A stretch of 64,000 nt of DNA. It comes from Limnanthes douglasii subsp. nivea (taxonomy: Eukaryota; Streptophyta; Magnoliopsida; Brassicales; Limnanthaceae). Made by a program: the position numbers and the translations under genes. This document shows, piece after piece, positions 45,606 through 56,153 of this stretch. How positions within the stretch are numbered: the stretch's first letter is position 1; each line of letters opens with the position of its first letter. The notes under the pieces are model-generated. The model saw only the letters and a list, made by a program, of their open reading frames with translations. It ran no database searches and was not told where the DNA came from. The stretch lies in assembly GCA_036936605.1 (NCBI GenBank), contig JAUPFV010000005.1, positions 229,243,770-229,307,769 on the forward strand, written 5' to 3'.

Positions 45606-47306
45606 GTGTCTAAATCTTGCATTCAAAACCAACAAAAAGACCTGTTCGGATGGATCCGAACGAGCAAACAATGCCACCACCTATGGTGGAGGTGGTTGGG
45701 GAAAAACAATGAATACACCACAGAGGAACGAGATAATTTGAGAGCTAAAATAGAAGCGTTGATGGCCATTAAAAAATCAAAAATAGGTTTAAAAGAGAAG
45801 TCAAAGGCGTCAGCCATCCATCATACTAACAATTCTAGGGAGAATGATCCATCAGCAAAGACTCATTTAAGTACAAAAAAGACCCATGTCAGTTCTAAGA
45901 AGTCTCACCGGTCTAAGCCGGTGGAAAGCTCAGATTTTGAGTCCTTTAGTAGCTCTTCGAATGAGGCTGAGCTCGAAGAGTCTTTGTCATCAAGAAGTGA
46001 CGAAGGGAGGTCCAGGAAGAAACATAAATTAGTTAAAAAATATTTAAGAAAGGGAGATAGGTGTGAGAGACTTAAAAGGTATTTGGGCAAAATGTCATCT
46101 CACACCCACAGTCACAGGCATGTGGATCAGCTGCTGATCGATCTTTTTGCTTTCCATGATGAACCAGGTATTTTTGCAACACCTAATGAAGACACAGTCT
46201 TCAGTCGTAGTAAGAGTTGGAGACAATCGCCATTGTCTGCCAAGATCCTGTCCGGAAACCTACATAAGAGGTTTGACAGTACTAAAATGGAGAAATATGA
46301 TGAGAGTAAAGATCCGAAAAATCATCTGGAGCAGTTCAAAAACTTCATGATGAATTTTGATGATGATGACAAACTTCTGTGTAGGGCCTTCTCCCAATCT
46401 TTTACGGGAAGTGCTCTAAAGTGGTACAACAGTTTGCCCTAGGGGTTGTATCAGAAACTTTGATACATTTTGGGTTGCATTCCGAAGGCAGTTTGTGGGA
46501 AGTAAAGAGGTGAAGGGCAATGAAGATTGCTTCGAGCAAGTGGTCATTGCTTTATTGAGACAAGGGTTAAACCCTGGAAATCTGGCTGATTCGGTGACAA
46601 GTAAGAAGGCCATGACTTGGAATGGTTTGTTAAACTAGGTGGGAAAGCAGATCAACATGGATGAGACTAAGAAAACTAGGGTACACCATCAGGTGAGGTC
46701 TGCCCCAGCATTTCAAAACCAAAACTAGTCCGGATACAAAGCTAAAGAGATCGGACAAGGGCCCAACAGGGCTAAACAGACTCAGTCCAACCCAAATTCA
46801 GCTCAGAGCCAGTAGTCAAGGAATAAAAGAGGTCATTGGGTTCAACCATAGTGGTTTGCAGAATTAAAAGAAAGTGTGGCAACCATTTATGATAAGACTA
46901 AAGATGAGGTCCATTTCCGGAAACCAGCAGCATTGTAATCTCCTAAAGAAAGTCGTAATACTTGTTTTTGCAGTATCATCATGACATTGGCAATAATACC
47001 CAAAATTGTATTGCTTTGAAGCATGAAGTGCAGAATATCATTGAAAGAGGAAAGCTGGGTGCCTACGTTAAAAGAAGTTGTGGAAACAGTCCTGACATTG
47101 CTCCTCGAACTGGCTCTACGAATAATGCAGGAGCATCTGCTATGGAGGGGGCAATGGTGATCCTTGAAAGGTTTGATGTTGATTCAGAGTATTCGGAGCC
47201 TGATCCAACTGGGAACAAAATGGGGATCATAACAAAAAAGGTCAATTCGGTGTCGGACTCATTAGTTTCTTTGAGTCACTTACCATTTTCGGAGATGACA
47301 CCATAA
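45606..47306 (+). pseudogene. Tat-B gag remnant
   Basis: The open part 45606-46442 begins only at a non-ATG codon. It has a Ser/Lys-rich N-terminus, then the gag core KMEKYDESKDPKNHLEQF, AFSQSFTGSALKWYNSLP, which matches the retrotransposon gag pattern (DPxxHLxxF, FxxxLxGxAxxWYxxLP). A TAG at 46440 ends the frame; the homology goes on in other frames (RQFVGSKEV, ALLRQGLNPGNLADS). A late block at about 46965-47080 reads QYHHDIGNNTQNCIALK, like the CxxHxxxGHxTxxCxxLK motif of plant gags, with the first Cys lost. Confidence 0.8.
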
Positions 47307-47492
47307 CAACACCCACTCCTTCATCAAGAAAGAGGCATGTTCATAATTTGGCTACTCAATTGGAAGGGGCATGGCTTCCTATCAGTCCCAAGCTCATTTT
47401 CCATTTATTATTTTTGATGAGGATGACTTAAAAAATATTGTTGGGCCTCATGAGGATGCTGTTAGTAATATGATCATCTATTGGGGGAAGTG

Positions 47493-47700
47493 AAATCAGA
47501 CAAATTTTGATTGACACTGGCAGCTCAGCCAACATTCTCTTTTTGAGTTCTTACAAGCAGATGAAAAATCTGACCGTTATTTAACGGTCAAACAGAACCA
47601 TTGTGGGCTTTACAGGGAGCTCTGCGGATGTAATCGGGAGATTTGAAGAAGAGATGTTGTTGGGAAAGGGGCCTTTCAAAAGGTTGGTCAGAGTTTTATA
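47493..47700 (+). pseudogene. Tat-B protease remnant
   Basis: EIRQILIDTGSSANILFL contains the aspartic protease DTGSS-A motif (GAC at about 47513). The frame stops shortly afterwards and the downstream RT is absent. Confidence 0.75.
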
Positions 47701-47789
47701 TATATAAAACACTTCAGCAGAACTCTCCTGCGTTGTTTGGGGGATGAAGAATCCCAAACTGTTTTATCCAAACTACATGACTAAGAAGG

Positions 47790-48820
47790 ATCAGCACATT
47801 ATGGTTACATGGCACTAACCCGGAGGGTTTTGTTGGCTAGATACTATTGGCCATTTATAATGACAGATGCTAAATAATTGGTGAAAAAGTGTGATCCATG
47901 TCAAAGGTATGGTAACGGAATCCATGTCCCATTAGTGCCTATGAAGTTAATTTCTGATCCAGTACCTTTTGCTCGTTAGGGATTGGACTTAGTAGGGCCT
48001 CTAACAGTGGCGTCCGGAAGATGCAGGACTATTATTGTAGCTATTGATTACTTCTCAAAGCGGATAAAGGCAGCTCCTCTGGCGGAAACCACTTCGAAAG
48101 CTGTCATAAAGTTTATCTTGTCCAATATATGTTGCAGATTTGGGACCCCTCAAAAGATTACCACAGATAACGGGCCACAATTTGATAACAAGGATATGGA
48201 GAATTTCTATGCCTCCACGGGCATTCAGCATTGCTTCTCTTCTCCTTTCCACCCACAAGCAAATGACCAGGTTGAAGTGGAAAATATGATTATTTTGTCC
48301 GTATTAAAAAAGAATTTTAAATGGGCTGCAGGGAAGTGGCCAAGCTATCTACAAGAAGTGGTGGGGCATACCGAACTACTCATAGGGCTGCTACACATGA
48401 ATCTCCTTTTACCTTGGTGTATGGGATGAATGTGATTACTCTTATAGAAGCAACCCTACCATCATACATGGTCCATAACTATTCAGAATAAACCAATGAG
48501 ATGGCAGTTAGGAATCTGTTGGACTTAATAGAAGAAATAAGGGTTAAAGCTCATCTTTGAACAACCCACTACCAAGGCTTGATGAGGAACAGATTTGCTT
48601 CCAAGATCAAAAGAAGAGATTTTCAACTGGGAGATAAAGTTTTGAGAAACGTTTTCTTGCACACTAAGGAAAAGTAGTTCGGCAAGCTGGCTCTGAACTG
48701 GGAAGGCCCTTATGAGGTCTCCGAAAAGCTTAAGCCTGGGACATATAGGCTTCAAGACAAAAATGGAAGCGTTTTGAAGCACCCATGGAATATTAAGCAC
48801 CTCATGTTAGATCTAGAATA
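47790..48820 (+). pseudogene. Tat-B integrase remnant
   Basis: The end of the zinc region reads KKCDPCQRYGNGIHVP. Trp in FAR-W-GLDLVGP is a TAG stop (about 47978). Catalytic positions survive: GLDLVGPL, TDNGPQFDN, DQVEVEN. One extra base near 48360 shifts the frame; beyond that it reads FQLGDKVLRNVFLH-like and NIKHLMLDLE to the end at 48820. It is similar throughout to the Tat-A integrase. Confidence 0.85.
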
Positions 48821-48839
48821 AAAGTTGTATAAATATTAA

Positions 48840-49336
48840 GGGGGAATACTCTTTCCTACCCTGGTGGCGCAGGGAAGTTTTAATGAGGTGTCCGGTTTTT
48901 TCATTCAATGAAATATGATGCCTTCTTAAAACATCTGATGTGGTTTAATTACAATTCTATTCAAGTACAAGTCTTTGATTTAACACTTTGGATCTTTGGT
49001 AAATCGAATTACCTTGGTTGAGTGATGACCATAAATATATGTCATCGAAGATATTAAACACTCTCACTTTAATTTTTCTGAAATAATTGGGGTTGTTTAA
49101 ATATTAGCCGTTAAATCTAAAACGAAAGAAAGTATGAAACAAAGCAAGATTTGATAAATAAACATGTCCGGGCGGAAACCGGATAACGTTACCAAATAAC
49201 AAAATATGCCTTGGCCATCCAAGGACTTTTAAGTGTTTTAAGAAAAAAGTTATTCAGACTCAAACTAGACAACATTACAAAAATACCTTGGCCATCCAAG
49301 GACTTTAGTAGTTTAGAAAAGTAAGAAAACAAAAAA
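48840..49336. other. Tat-B spacer between integrase and antisense ORF
   Basis: Non-coding, with two CCTTGGCCATCCAAGGAC motifs (49208, 49281) like those in the Tat-A spacer. Confidence 0.5.
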
Positions 49337-52310
49337 AAAATTAAAACCTCAGGGCTTGTTCCTTTCAGATTGTCCTTTATCACCTCCTTTCTTGGGACTT
49401 TTGAGTTCAACACTTGAACTCTCACCGGTTCCTTCCTCTTCATCAGTGGTGGAATCTATTCCACTGGTATAAATATGCTTGTCGCCATCTGCCATAGTAT
49501 GAAATTGGAGGTCTTCGTACTCCATATATTTCCATTATGGACCGAGGGTCCTCTTCGGAAACATTTCATGGAAGAGCAGCACCATGTCAGATTTGACCTT
49601 AGCATACCTTGCTTCCAAGGATTCTATCACCTCATTGGTGTATTTATCAATGTTTTCCTGAATAGTTTTTTCCTGCTCCTTCACCAAGTCTTATTTCTCC
49701 TTGGCCACCTTAGATACAGTGCCTTCTAAGGAAGTCTTCTCCCCGGACAAGGTTTGAATGATGTCATACTTGGCCTTCAAGTCTTCCCTTACTGTTGTGA
49801 GATATTTTCCCAAACCAAAGAACTTAGCTTGGAGCTCTATAATGGCCGTTTCCAAAATGGCAAGCTTGGTTGACAGATCTTCTTTGTCATTTCTCAGTAC
49901 TTCAATATCTTTTTTCAGTTCTTCTATGCTCCGATTAGCATTATGAAGATTGGAAGACAGAGACTCTTCGTCGGTAGTAAGCGTATTGATAAGTGCAGTT
50001 TGACTCTTCACTTGTCTCTCTAGATCAAACACTGGTTGGATGTGACCAAGTATGGAATGGGACACAATGTCTTGTTATCCGGAAATAGAAAAAGACTTAC
50101 CATTATAAGTCACCATGTTAGAAGAGCTTGAAAGACGGAAGGGACCAACAAAGTCATCATTCTCAGAGTCATTGAAGTAAAGATCGATGTCTTGAAGGGC
50201 ACTAATTTCCACTCCATCAATCCATTCTCTGGTACCCTCTCTGGACTGGGGACCTGTTGGATTATTCTCTGGCAGTGTGGGATCAGTAGGGGCTAGTAGA
50301 GGTAGGAGCTCTGAAGGGCGAATAATTATTTCTTCCCCTAAGGTGACTTTTTTCTTCTTGGCATCATTTTCATCACTGCTCGCTCTCCTTTTTCGGTCTT
50401 TTTTGGGAGGCCTTGGTGGGTTTTATGATTCTCCTGCCTCCATGACCGTCTCAGCTTCTACTACCTTGAGCAAGGTAGCATCGATTCCCCCTTGGTTCCC
50501 CAAACCGGTCCCTTCTGTGACAGTTGGAACTGCCTCTGTTGCAGTTTTCTTTTTCTTCCCTTTCATCTTGTTAGGAGCCTTGGCTCTAGAGGGCAAAACC
50601 AGTTTACCATCCTTTTCTTCTGACCGTTTTAGGATTACACCATGAGGAGGGGGTGTAGTTAGTTATTCCCATGTAAGATCCCTCCGGCCTGTGGTGTTCC
50701 ACAGATGGGACCTCACCAGATTTCCAGAAGTGAAGCAGTTGTGGAAGGCATTCCCCCAACGCTCCGCAGCCCATGCATTCAGATTGGCACAAGTTGTTTG
50801 CCCCTCCTCCAGGTTTCCGGAAAACTCATTCGGCAGCACTGAAAAAGAAGTAACAGCTAAATCAGGAAACAAATACTTGTAAGTAAAATAAAACGTGAGA
50901 TACAAAGACAAAAAACTTACTCGTACTCTTCCATCTGCTAGTTAATATACTTGGGTTGGTATTGTCATTTATCTTCCTACCATTCTCCCATGACCCACTG
51001 ATGAACAAGAACTGTATCCTCCAATTCTTTTCAGATTCCAGTAAGTCATCCACCACTTTGAAGTTATTCCGCATGTTTTGATGGTAGAATGGGATGTGGT
51101 GATTCTTGCATAGACTTGGCACAACGGAAAATTGCTCCATCGGAAGAGGGATTTTAGACAACCTTGATGCCATTATGCAGGCAAGGAAAGAGTATCATGC
51201 ATTCGGGCTCAATTGGCTTGGACAGAGCTTCACCAGGTGGAAGTACCTGACAATTTCTGGGTCTAGTGGGAACCGGAGTCCCCAATTTAGCACCTCAGTG
51301 AAGATGACCACCTCATTGAGTTTACAGTCCATTGGAGTCTAAGGTGTGACAGGTATCCTTACCTTCACTAACTCTAGGATCCCGTACTTTGTCCGGATCC
51401 GACCCAACTCGGCGGTGTGGGTGTAGGCATAATTTATGTTCTGCAGGGCCATCAAATATTTAACATTAACATTCTTAAAGCAAGGCCCTACTTTACCCTC
51501 AAAGAACTTCGGGAGATCCGAATGAGCCACACCAACTTTGACTTTGCCCTTGCCCTTTCTATCAGAGGCAGCGTCCCCGGTTTGACCTGATGCTTCAGTT
51601 TCAAAGAGGGCCTCTTCGATACTGTCTTCTATTACTTCTTCCATCACTGTGGAAGGTCTATCAACTGCTTTGGATGGGAGGGATCACCTTCTGGCATCAA
51701 AGGCTCTCCGGATGAATGAGCGCATGTTGTTTCTAAAGGCTTGGTGTCCGGTTTAGGTTGAGATCCGGAGGACTTCACCTTTAAGGTTATCTTGGATGCC
51801 TTTAATTCGGAGGGCTTATCCTTTAGTGCTATTTTAGACACTTTTGATCCGGAGGGCTTATCTTTTGATGTTGCCTTAGAAGCCTCCGATCTGGAGGGTT
51901 TGGACAGTGAGGTAGTTGTTTGGGATTTCACTAGACGAGTCGTCCGACGTGGAGTTGATTTCTCTGAGGACTTTTCAATATCTGAACCCATGGCTAAGAA
52001 GGGGAGGGTTTTCTAACACTCGAAACTGCTTTTTCCTTGGTAGTGGAGGGTTGGGACTCCTGAATAGAAGAACCGAGAGAAGTGGAGAGAGGCTTGGTTT
52101 GAACAACTGTTTGGGTTTTGGATTTCTGGATGATGATGACCCTTGGTCAGTTTCTTGAGGTGGTTCACCAGACTTTTCTCTTGGGGAGACTGAGAGACCA
52201 GCATCAATACGATTCTCCCTTTCAACTTTTATTTCTTTTTCTAACTCTGACAAGTTCAACCAGTCGCCTTTCACAAGAGTGTTTCTAGCCGTGAACACAA
52301 AACTATTCAA
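49337..52310 (-). pseudogene. Tat-B antisense ORF (aORF), broken
   Basis: Same gene as the Tat-A aORF, in pieces. The N-terminus reads VFTARNTLVKGDWLNLSEL (start ATG now GTG), then a Ser/Lys-rich part. The conserved domain reads FFEGKVGPCFKNVNVKYL, IMASRLSKIPLPMEQF and FLFISGSWENG. A GT-AG intron at 50920-50839 (82 nt) lies exactly where Tat-A has its 40-nt intron. Then come LPNEFSGNLEEGQTTCANLN and WNTTGRRDLTWE, the Lys-rich part and the coiled coil (49691-50065). Several stops and shifts separate the pieces (for example after TWE at about 50664). Confidence 0.82.
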
Positions 52311-52387
52311 GAAAAAGTTTAAAGTGATGGTGGAAAGCTCTCTAGAAGGTTTTTGAGTGATTAAGACAATGAAATGGTGAAAAAATG

Positions 52388-52396
52388 ATTTATATA
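52388..52396 (-). promoter_or_regulatory. TATA box for the Tat-B antisense ORF
   Basis: Minus strand TATATAAAT, about 95-105 bp upstream of the aligned aORF start. It corresponds to the box at 9287-9293 in Tat-A. Confidence 0.5.
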
Positions 52397-52710
52397 TTAG
52401 TAGAAAAAAGTAATTGTTACCTAGGAGGAGTTGAAGATCTTTTGCAATGATTAAAGACGACACAGACGTGGGAAAATTAAATGCTTAGGTTATTTTCAAG
52501 GTTTAGTGGGAGCGCCAATCTAGGTAAAAAACAGCTGGTAGGTCGAATCGAATTGTGATACGTGTTCCATGATCCAATAAGAAGACTTTTAGAATTCTGG
52601 GAAGAGAAGTCAGTTCGGACAAACTTTGAACTAAGTGAACAGGTTGGTCGGACAACATCGTCACTGGCTAAGTAAATTTTTTAGTCATGCCAAAGATATT
52701 TGACAAGGCC

Positions 52711-52724
52711 TAAAAAGAGGCTAC
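52711..52724 (+). other. Tat-B polypurine tract
   Basis: TAAAAAGAGGCTAC directly before the 3' LTR. Confidence 0.75.
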
Positions 52725-53090
52725 TGATGAGTTTGGATTATCCAGTCACAACTAACTGGGTTATCCGGACAAGGGCAATTCGGACATAAACTTGCCACTG
52801 AATTTTCCGGACAGGACAAAAGTAAATAATCACCTAAACACCTTTTGACTAAGCTATATGCTAATCAGCTTAATAAGTAAATGGGCCTTTAAACTTGACC
52901 CGGTTTCATAACTTGACCCAAAATCCCATGTGGCCTTAATTAAGGGTATAAATACCCCAACCACTTTCATTAATGAGGGTAAGGAACATTTAATACAACC
53001 AGGCTGCTCAAATCTCTCACTACTTTATACCAAACATTCAATACTAAAAATATTTTACAAAATTACCCTAGCCCAAAATAAACCACACCA
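52725..53090 (+). repeat. Tat-B 3' LTR
   Basis: TGATGAGTTTGG...CCACACCA, 366 bp; TATAAATA at 52947-52954. Confidence 0.9.
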
Positions 53091-53095
53091 ACAAG

Positions 53096-53240
53096 TATAT
53101 TGACAAAGATTCTAATGAAGATGAAATTTATATTATTATATCTGGTAGAGCACGAGTACGTATATATGAATGTGGTAATGTGGATATGGGTACAAATAGT
53201 ACAAATATTTTCCTCAAAGACTATATCATTGTCATCGGTT
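53096..53240 (+). pseudogene. PIF/Harbinger transposase remnant, C-terminal tail
   Basis: Joining 45211 to 53096 gives a continuous frame MENECYKYIDKDSNEDEI, as expected of the acidic tail after the NMIxExER motif. It then runs ECGNVDMGTNSTNIFL to a stop near 53240. Confidence 0.55.
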
Positions 53241-54284
53241 AATTCACAATAAAATATTAAACAAACGACTATAAAATGATCTTATCACGCATGTATGGTC
53301 CAAACATGGTTGCTATGATGATATTTCAGAGTAGTATTTTATGTTGTTTAAGTGTATTATTTTTAATTTAAGTTTGTTCGATATTGTTTAACTGTATTAT
53401 TTTTAATTTAAATTTGTTCAAAATTGTTTAAATATATTGTTTTTAATTTAAGTTAGTTTTATCATGCCAACTATAATATCATACTAACTATAATATCCCA
53501 CCAAATGCAGTCTAACGCCAACTACAATATATGCCAAATATAATATACTGCCAAGTGAAATCTCCCACCAACTATAATTTTCCGTCGAATATGTTATCCC
53601 ATCAACTTCATCATTCACTCCTTTTTAAATAGCTATATAAACGTACCATAATTTGTTATTTTCCAAATAACATAACTAATCAAAATGTAATTTGTTGATA
53701 TTTAATGGACTCTCAATGAAGACAACCACTTGTTGCAAGCCGTCAAGCATATAAAGAGAAAGATATCAAATGAGACTACTGATGGTTTTTGTTTGATGAA
53801 ATTGTGTATACAATATACTATATGTACACGTATATATACGAACATGAAGGATAAAATCCATGTTTGATTCCACACAGTTGTGAAGAAGTTTATACTATGT
53901 ACAATTATTTGAAATCAAAACCATTGTTTTGGGTGTTTGACCTTTAGTTATCAATGAGGTGTTCAACTTGTTCAATTTGAAAGTAATGAATTTCTTGATA
54001 AAAGATATGATGCGTTATGTGGATGAACAAGTCATTAAAAAAAATTGATGCATAGAGGAATTGAACACCCATTGAAGGATATGGATTTAACAAAGGATAC
54101 GACTTTAACTAAAATTATGTATGTCATTGTAGTTCATGTTCACTATTGTTTTATGTCTGTTTTATATTCATTTGATGTTCTTAAGCTATTGTATTTGATA
54201 AGGTTAGATATTTTTGGAAGACCATTAGACAAAATCCGAAGGTCTAATTCAGACATATTCTACACCAAATTTACCGATGAATAG
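53241..54284. other. Intergenic DNA with short repeats
   Basis: No gene. It contains a three-copy 40-bp tandem repeat (53344-53457) followed by repeated CCAACTATAATAT-like words to about 53600. Confidence 0.5.
53344..53457. repeat. 40-bp tandem repeat (3 copies)
   Basis: TTGTTTAA...TTTTTAATTTAAGTTTGTTC begins at 53344, 53384 and 53424. Confidence 0.85.
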
Positions 54285-54575
54285 TAGACCTAAGTGGATT
54301 ATGACTCAATTGTGTGCTAAACCGATTTGGTTTTGGGCTTTAGACACCTTGAAATGGATCTGAGTCCAAGATCAGACCCGAACAACCCATGGGTCACAAA
54401 ATGAGAGTACATATACCCCAACCAACCACATTTAATAGGTTTAAACTTTTTCAAATGATCTTAACTATAGACACACACCTCTCTTATCTTTCTATCTTCA
54501 AATTAAAAGTTAATGCCTATTTAGCAAAATACAAAAATTACCCTTTGATCATAAATAATTCACACTAGTATTTGC
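54285..54575 (+). repeat. Tat-type LTR fragment (possible solo LTR)
   Basis: Collinear short matches to the Tat-B LTR: GTGTGCTAA, TATACCCCAACCA, CATTTAATA, TACAAAAATTACCCT and AATAATTCACACTA near the end. No target duplication recognised. Confidence 0.35.
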
Positions 54576-55911
54576 TTTTTGTAGGTTTTATTTATGATAA
54601 TTGTTATGTTCATACGTTATTCTCATATTGTATTGATGTTAAATGTATATATCAAGTTGGAATATTTGAAATCAATTCCAAATATTCCGGTTTGTTACTT
54701 CCAACGTAATGATAGGATAGAGGCACATAATATGTTTGGCTTGAGGATTATTAATTCCATTAAATAACATATATTTCACAAAAGTGACTTAGAACTCGTT
54801 GAAAAGAGACTGGAATAAGTACAGTCGGATGCTTACCCCCGTGAAATAGATTTGCAAGGATATAACTATTCCCAAAGTGTTGTGTTATTCATGTTGCGTA
54901 TTACTGTTTAATATGTTTGCTTATATTATTGCAATTCATATTTAATTTTTGTTTTATGTTCTTAAGTTATTGTATTTTATATTTTATAGGTTTATTTAAC
55001 GTATCTCGTACTTACGTTTTTTATTTCATGTTTTTAAACTAATGTATTTGCTTATGACGTCTTTTCATTCTATATTTAATGTTATCACTTTAAGTATGAT
55101 ATTTCAAAAATGGAAAGGTCATCAGTTTTGGGCCAAATGGTCTAAATCATATTCATATATTATACATATATCTTTAATATTCTTATTATATATATATATA
55201 TATATTTGTAAATAAAAGTGAAATATTTAAATTTAGAACTCAAATTTAAAATAAATAACCATGTAGAAAAATTTAAAGAAAGACTAATAGTTTTCATTCG
55301 AATTATTTATTAATAAAGTTAGGAAATATAAAATTATAATACGGTATTGTGAAAATTTAAAAAGTGAGAGAGTGAAAAATAAAAATAATAAGATGAATAA
55401 ACAAAGATCATGCAATTATTTAATTAAATTTTGTATATTAATTTTTTTTGAAATATTAAAGCAATAGTTAAAAACAACATATTCATAAATAGATGGAAGC
55501 GTTCGTTTCTCAAAAAACCTATTGTTAGAACATAATCAAGCACCATAATTATAGTTATGGTCCCGTTAAACATTATGACGACGTTGATGATCTTTATTAA
55601 GTAGGATTTTGTTTGCCATGATTCAAATTTCTTTTGACGCAATTAAATTGGTGTGATTGTCGTCCGTAATAAAATTATTACTATATTTTTTTAATGTCAT
55701 TCTTTATAAAGATGTTTGTATATCAATTGTTGCACATCACTCTTCCATATTTACTTGTGTATCAGAATCATCTCGTATTTTAAAATTATTGTATTTTAGT
55801 TTTGTTTATGTTTATCCTCCATGTATCTCAATATCATTATATAGTATTCAATATTTTAACAAAATTGTGTTTATAATCTTCATTAATTAAACCTGATGAG
55901 AGACTAAATAC
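54576..55911. other. AT-rich, no gene seen
   Basis: No credible frame or structural signal apart from a short (TA)n run near 55190-55205. Confidence 0.5.
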
Positions 55912-55925
55912 AACATTATGAAAAC
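55912..55925. repeat. SINE target duplication, left (AACATTATGAAAAC)
   Basis: A perfect 14-bp match recurs at 56140-56153, after the A-tail. Confidence 0.9.
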
Positions 55926-56139
55926 GCCCCCAAGAGGGTAGCCGAGTTGGTTGAGTATGATATGCTTGTGACCAAAGGTCATGAGTTCGAATCCCTCTAA
56001 ATACGCTTTCTCGGCTGAGCCTGTCACCTTGTGTGGTTTACCTTCTGGCGTTGGTTTGCAGGCTATCGCGTCAGACTGAAGGTTTATCTTGTGCGCACTC
56101 ATTGCACTCTGAGTAACGGCTGTGGGTTCCTCCGAAAAA
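55926..56139 (+). mobile_element. tRNA-derived SINE, full length
   Basis: About 214 bp with a Pol III promoter: box A TAGCCGAGTTGG near 55940 and box B AGTTCGAATCC near 55984. It then has a unique body (CCTGTCACCTTGTGTGG, GTGCGCACTCATTGCACTC) and a short A-tail, flanked by a 14-bp duplication. The perfect duplication suggests a fairly recent insertion. A second member lies at 60310-60502 in reverse orientation. Confidence 0.9.
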
Positions 56140-56153
56140 AACATTATGAAAAC

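Larger units (their letters stand above)
45212..53090 (+). mobile_element. Tat-B: older Tat-lineage Ty3/gypsy element, RT/RNase H deleted
   Basis: 366-bp LTRs, primer site, polypurine tract and 5-bp duplication are all present. The order is LTR, gag, protease, integrase, then a minus-strand antisense ORF and the LTR. RT and RNase H are missing between protease (about 47560) and the integrase zinc region (about 47790). LTRs differ at roughly 40 positions by eye (about 11%), so it is much older than Tat-A, and all genes carry stops or shifts. It sits in the C-terminal coding part of the PIF transposase. Confidence 0.92.

Noticed and set aside
55887..56144. 85-residue minus-strand frame over the SINE
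   Set aside because: It coincides with the SINE body and is an antisense shadow.
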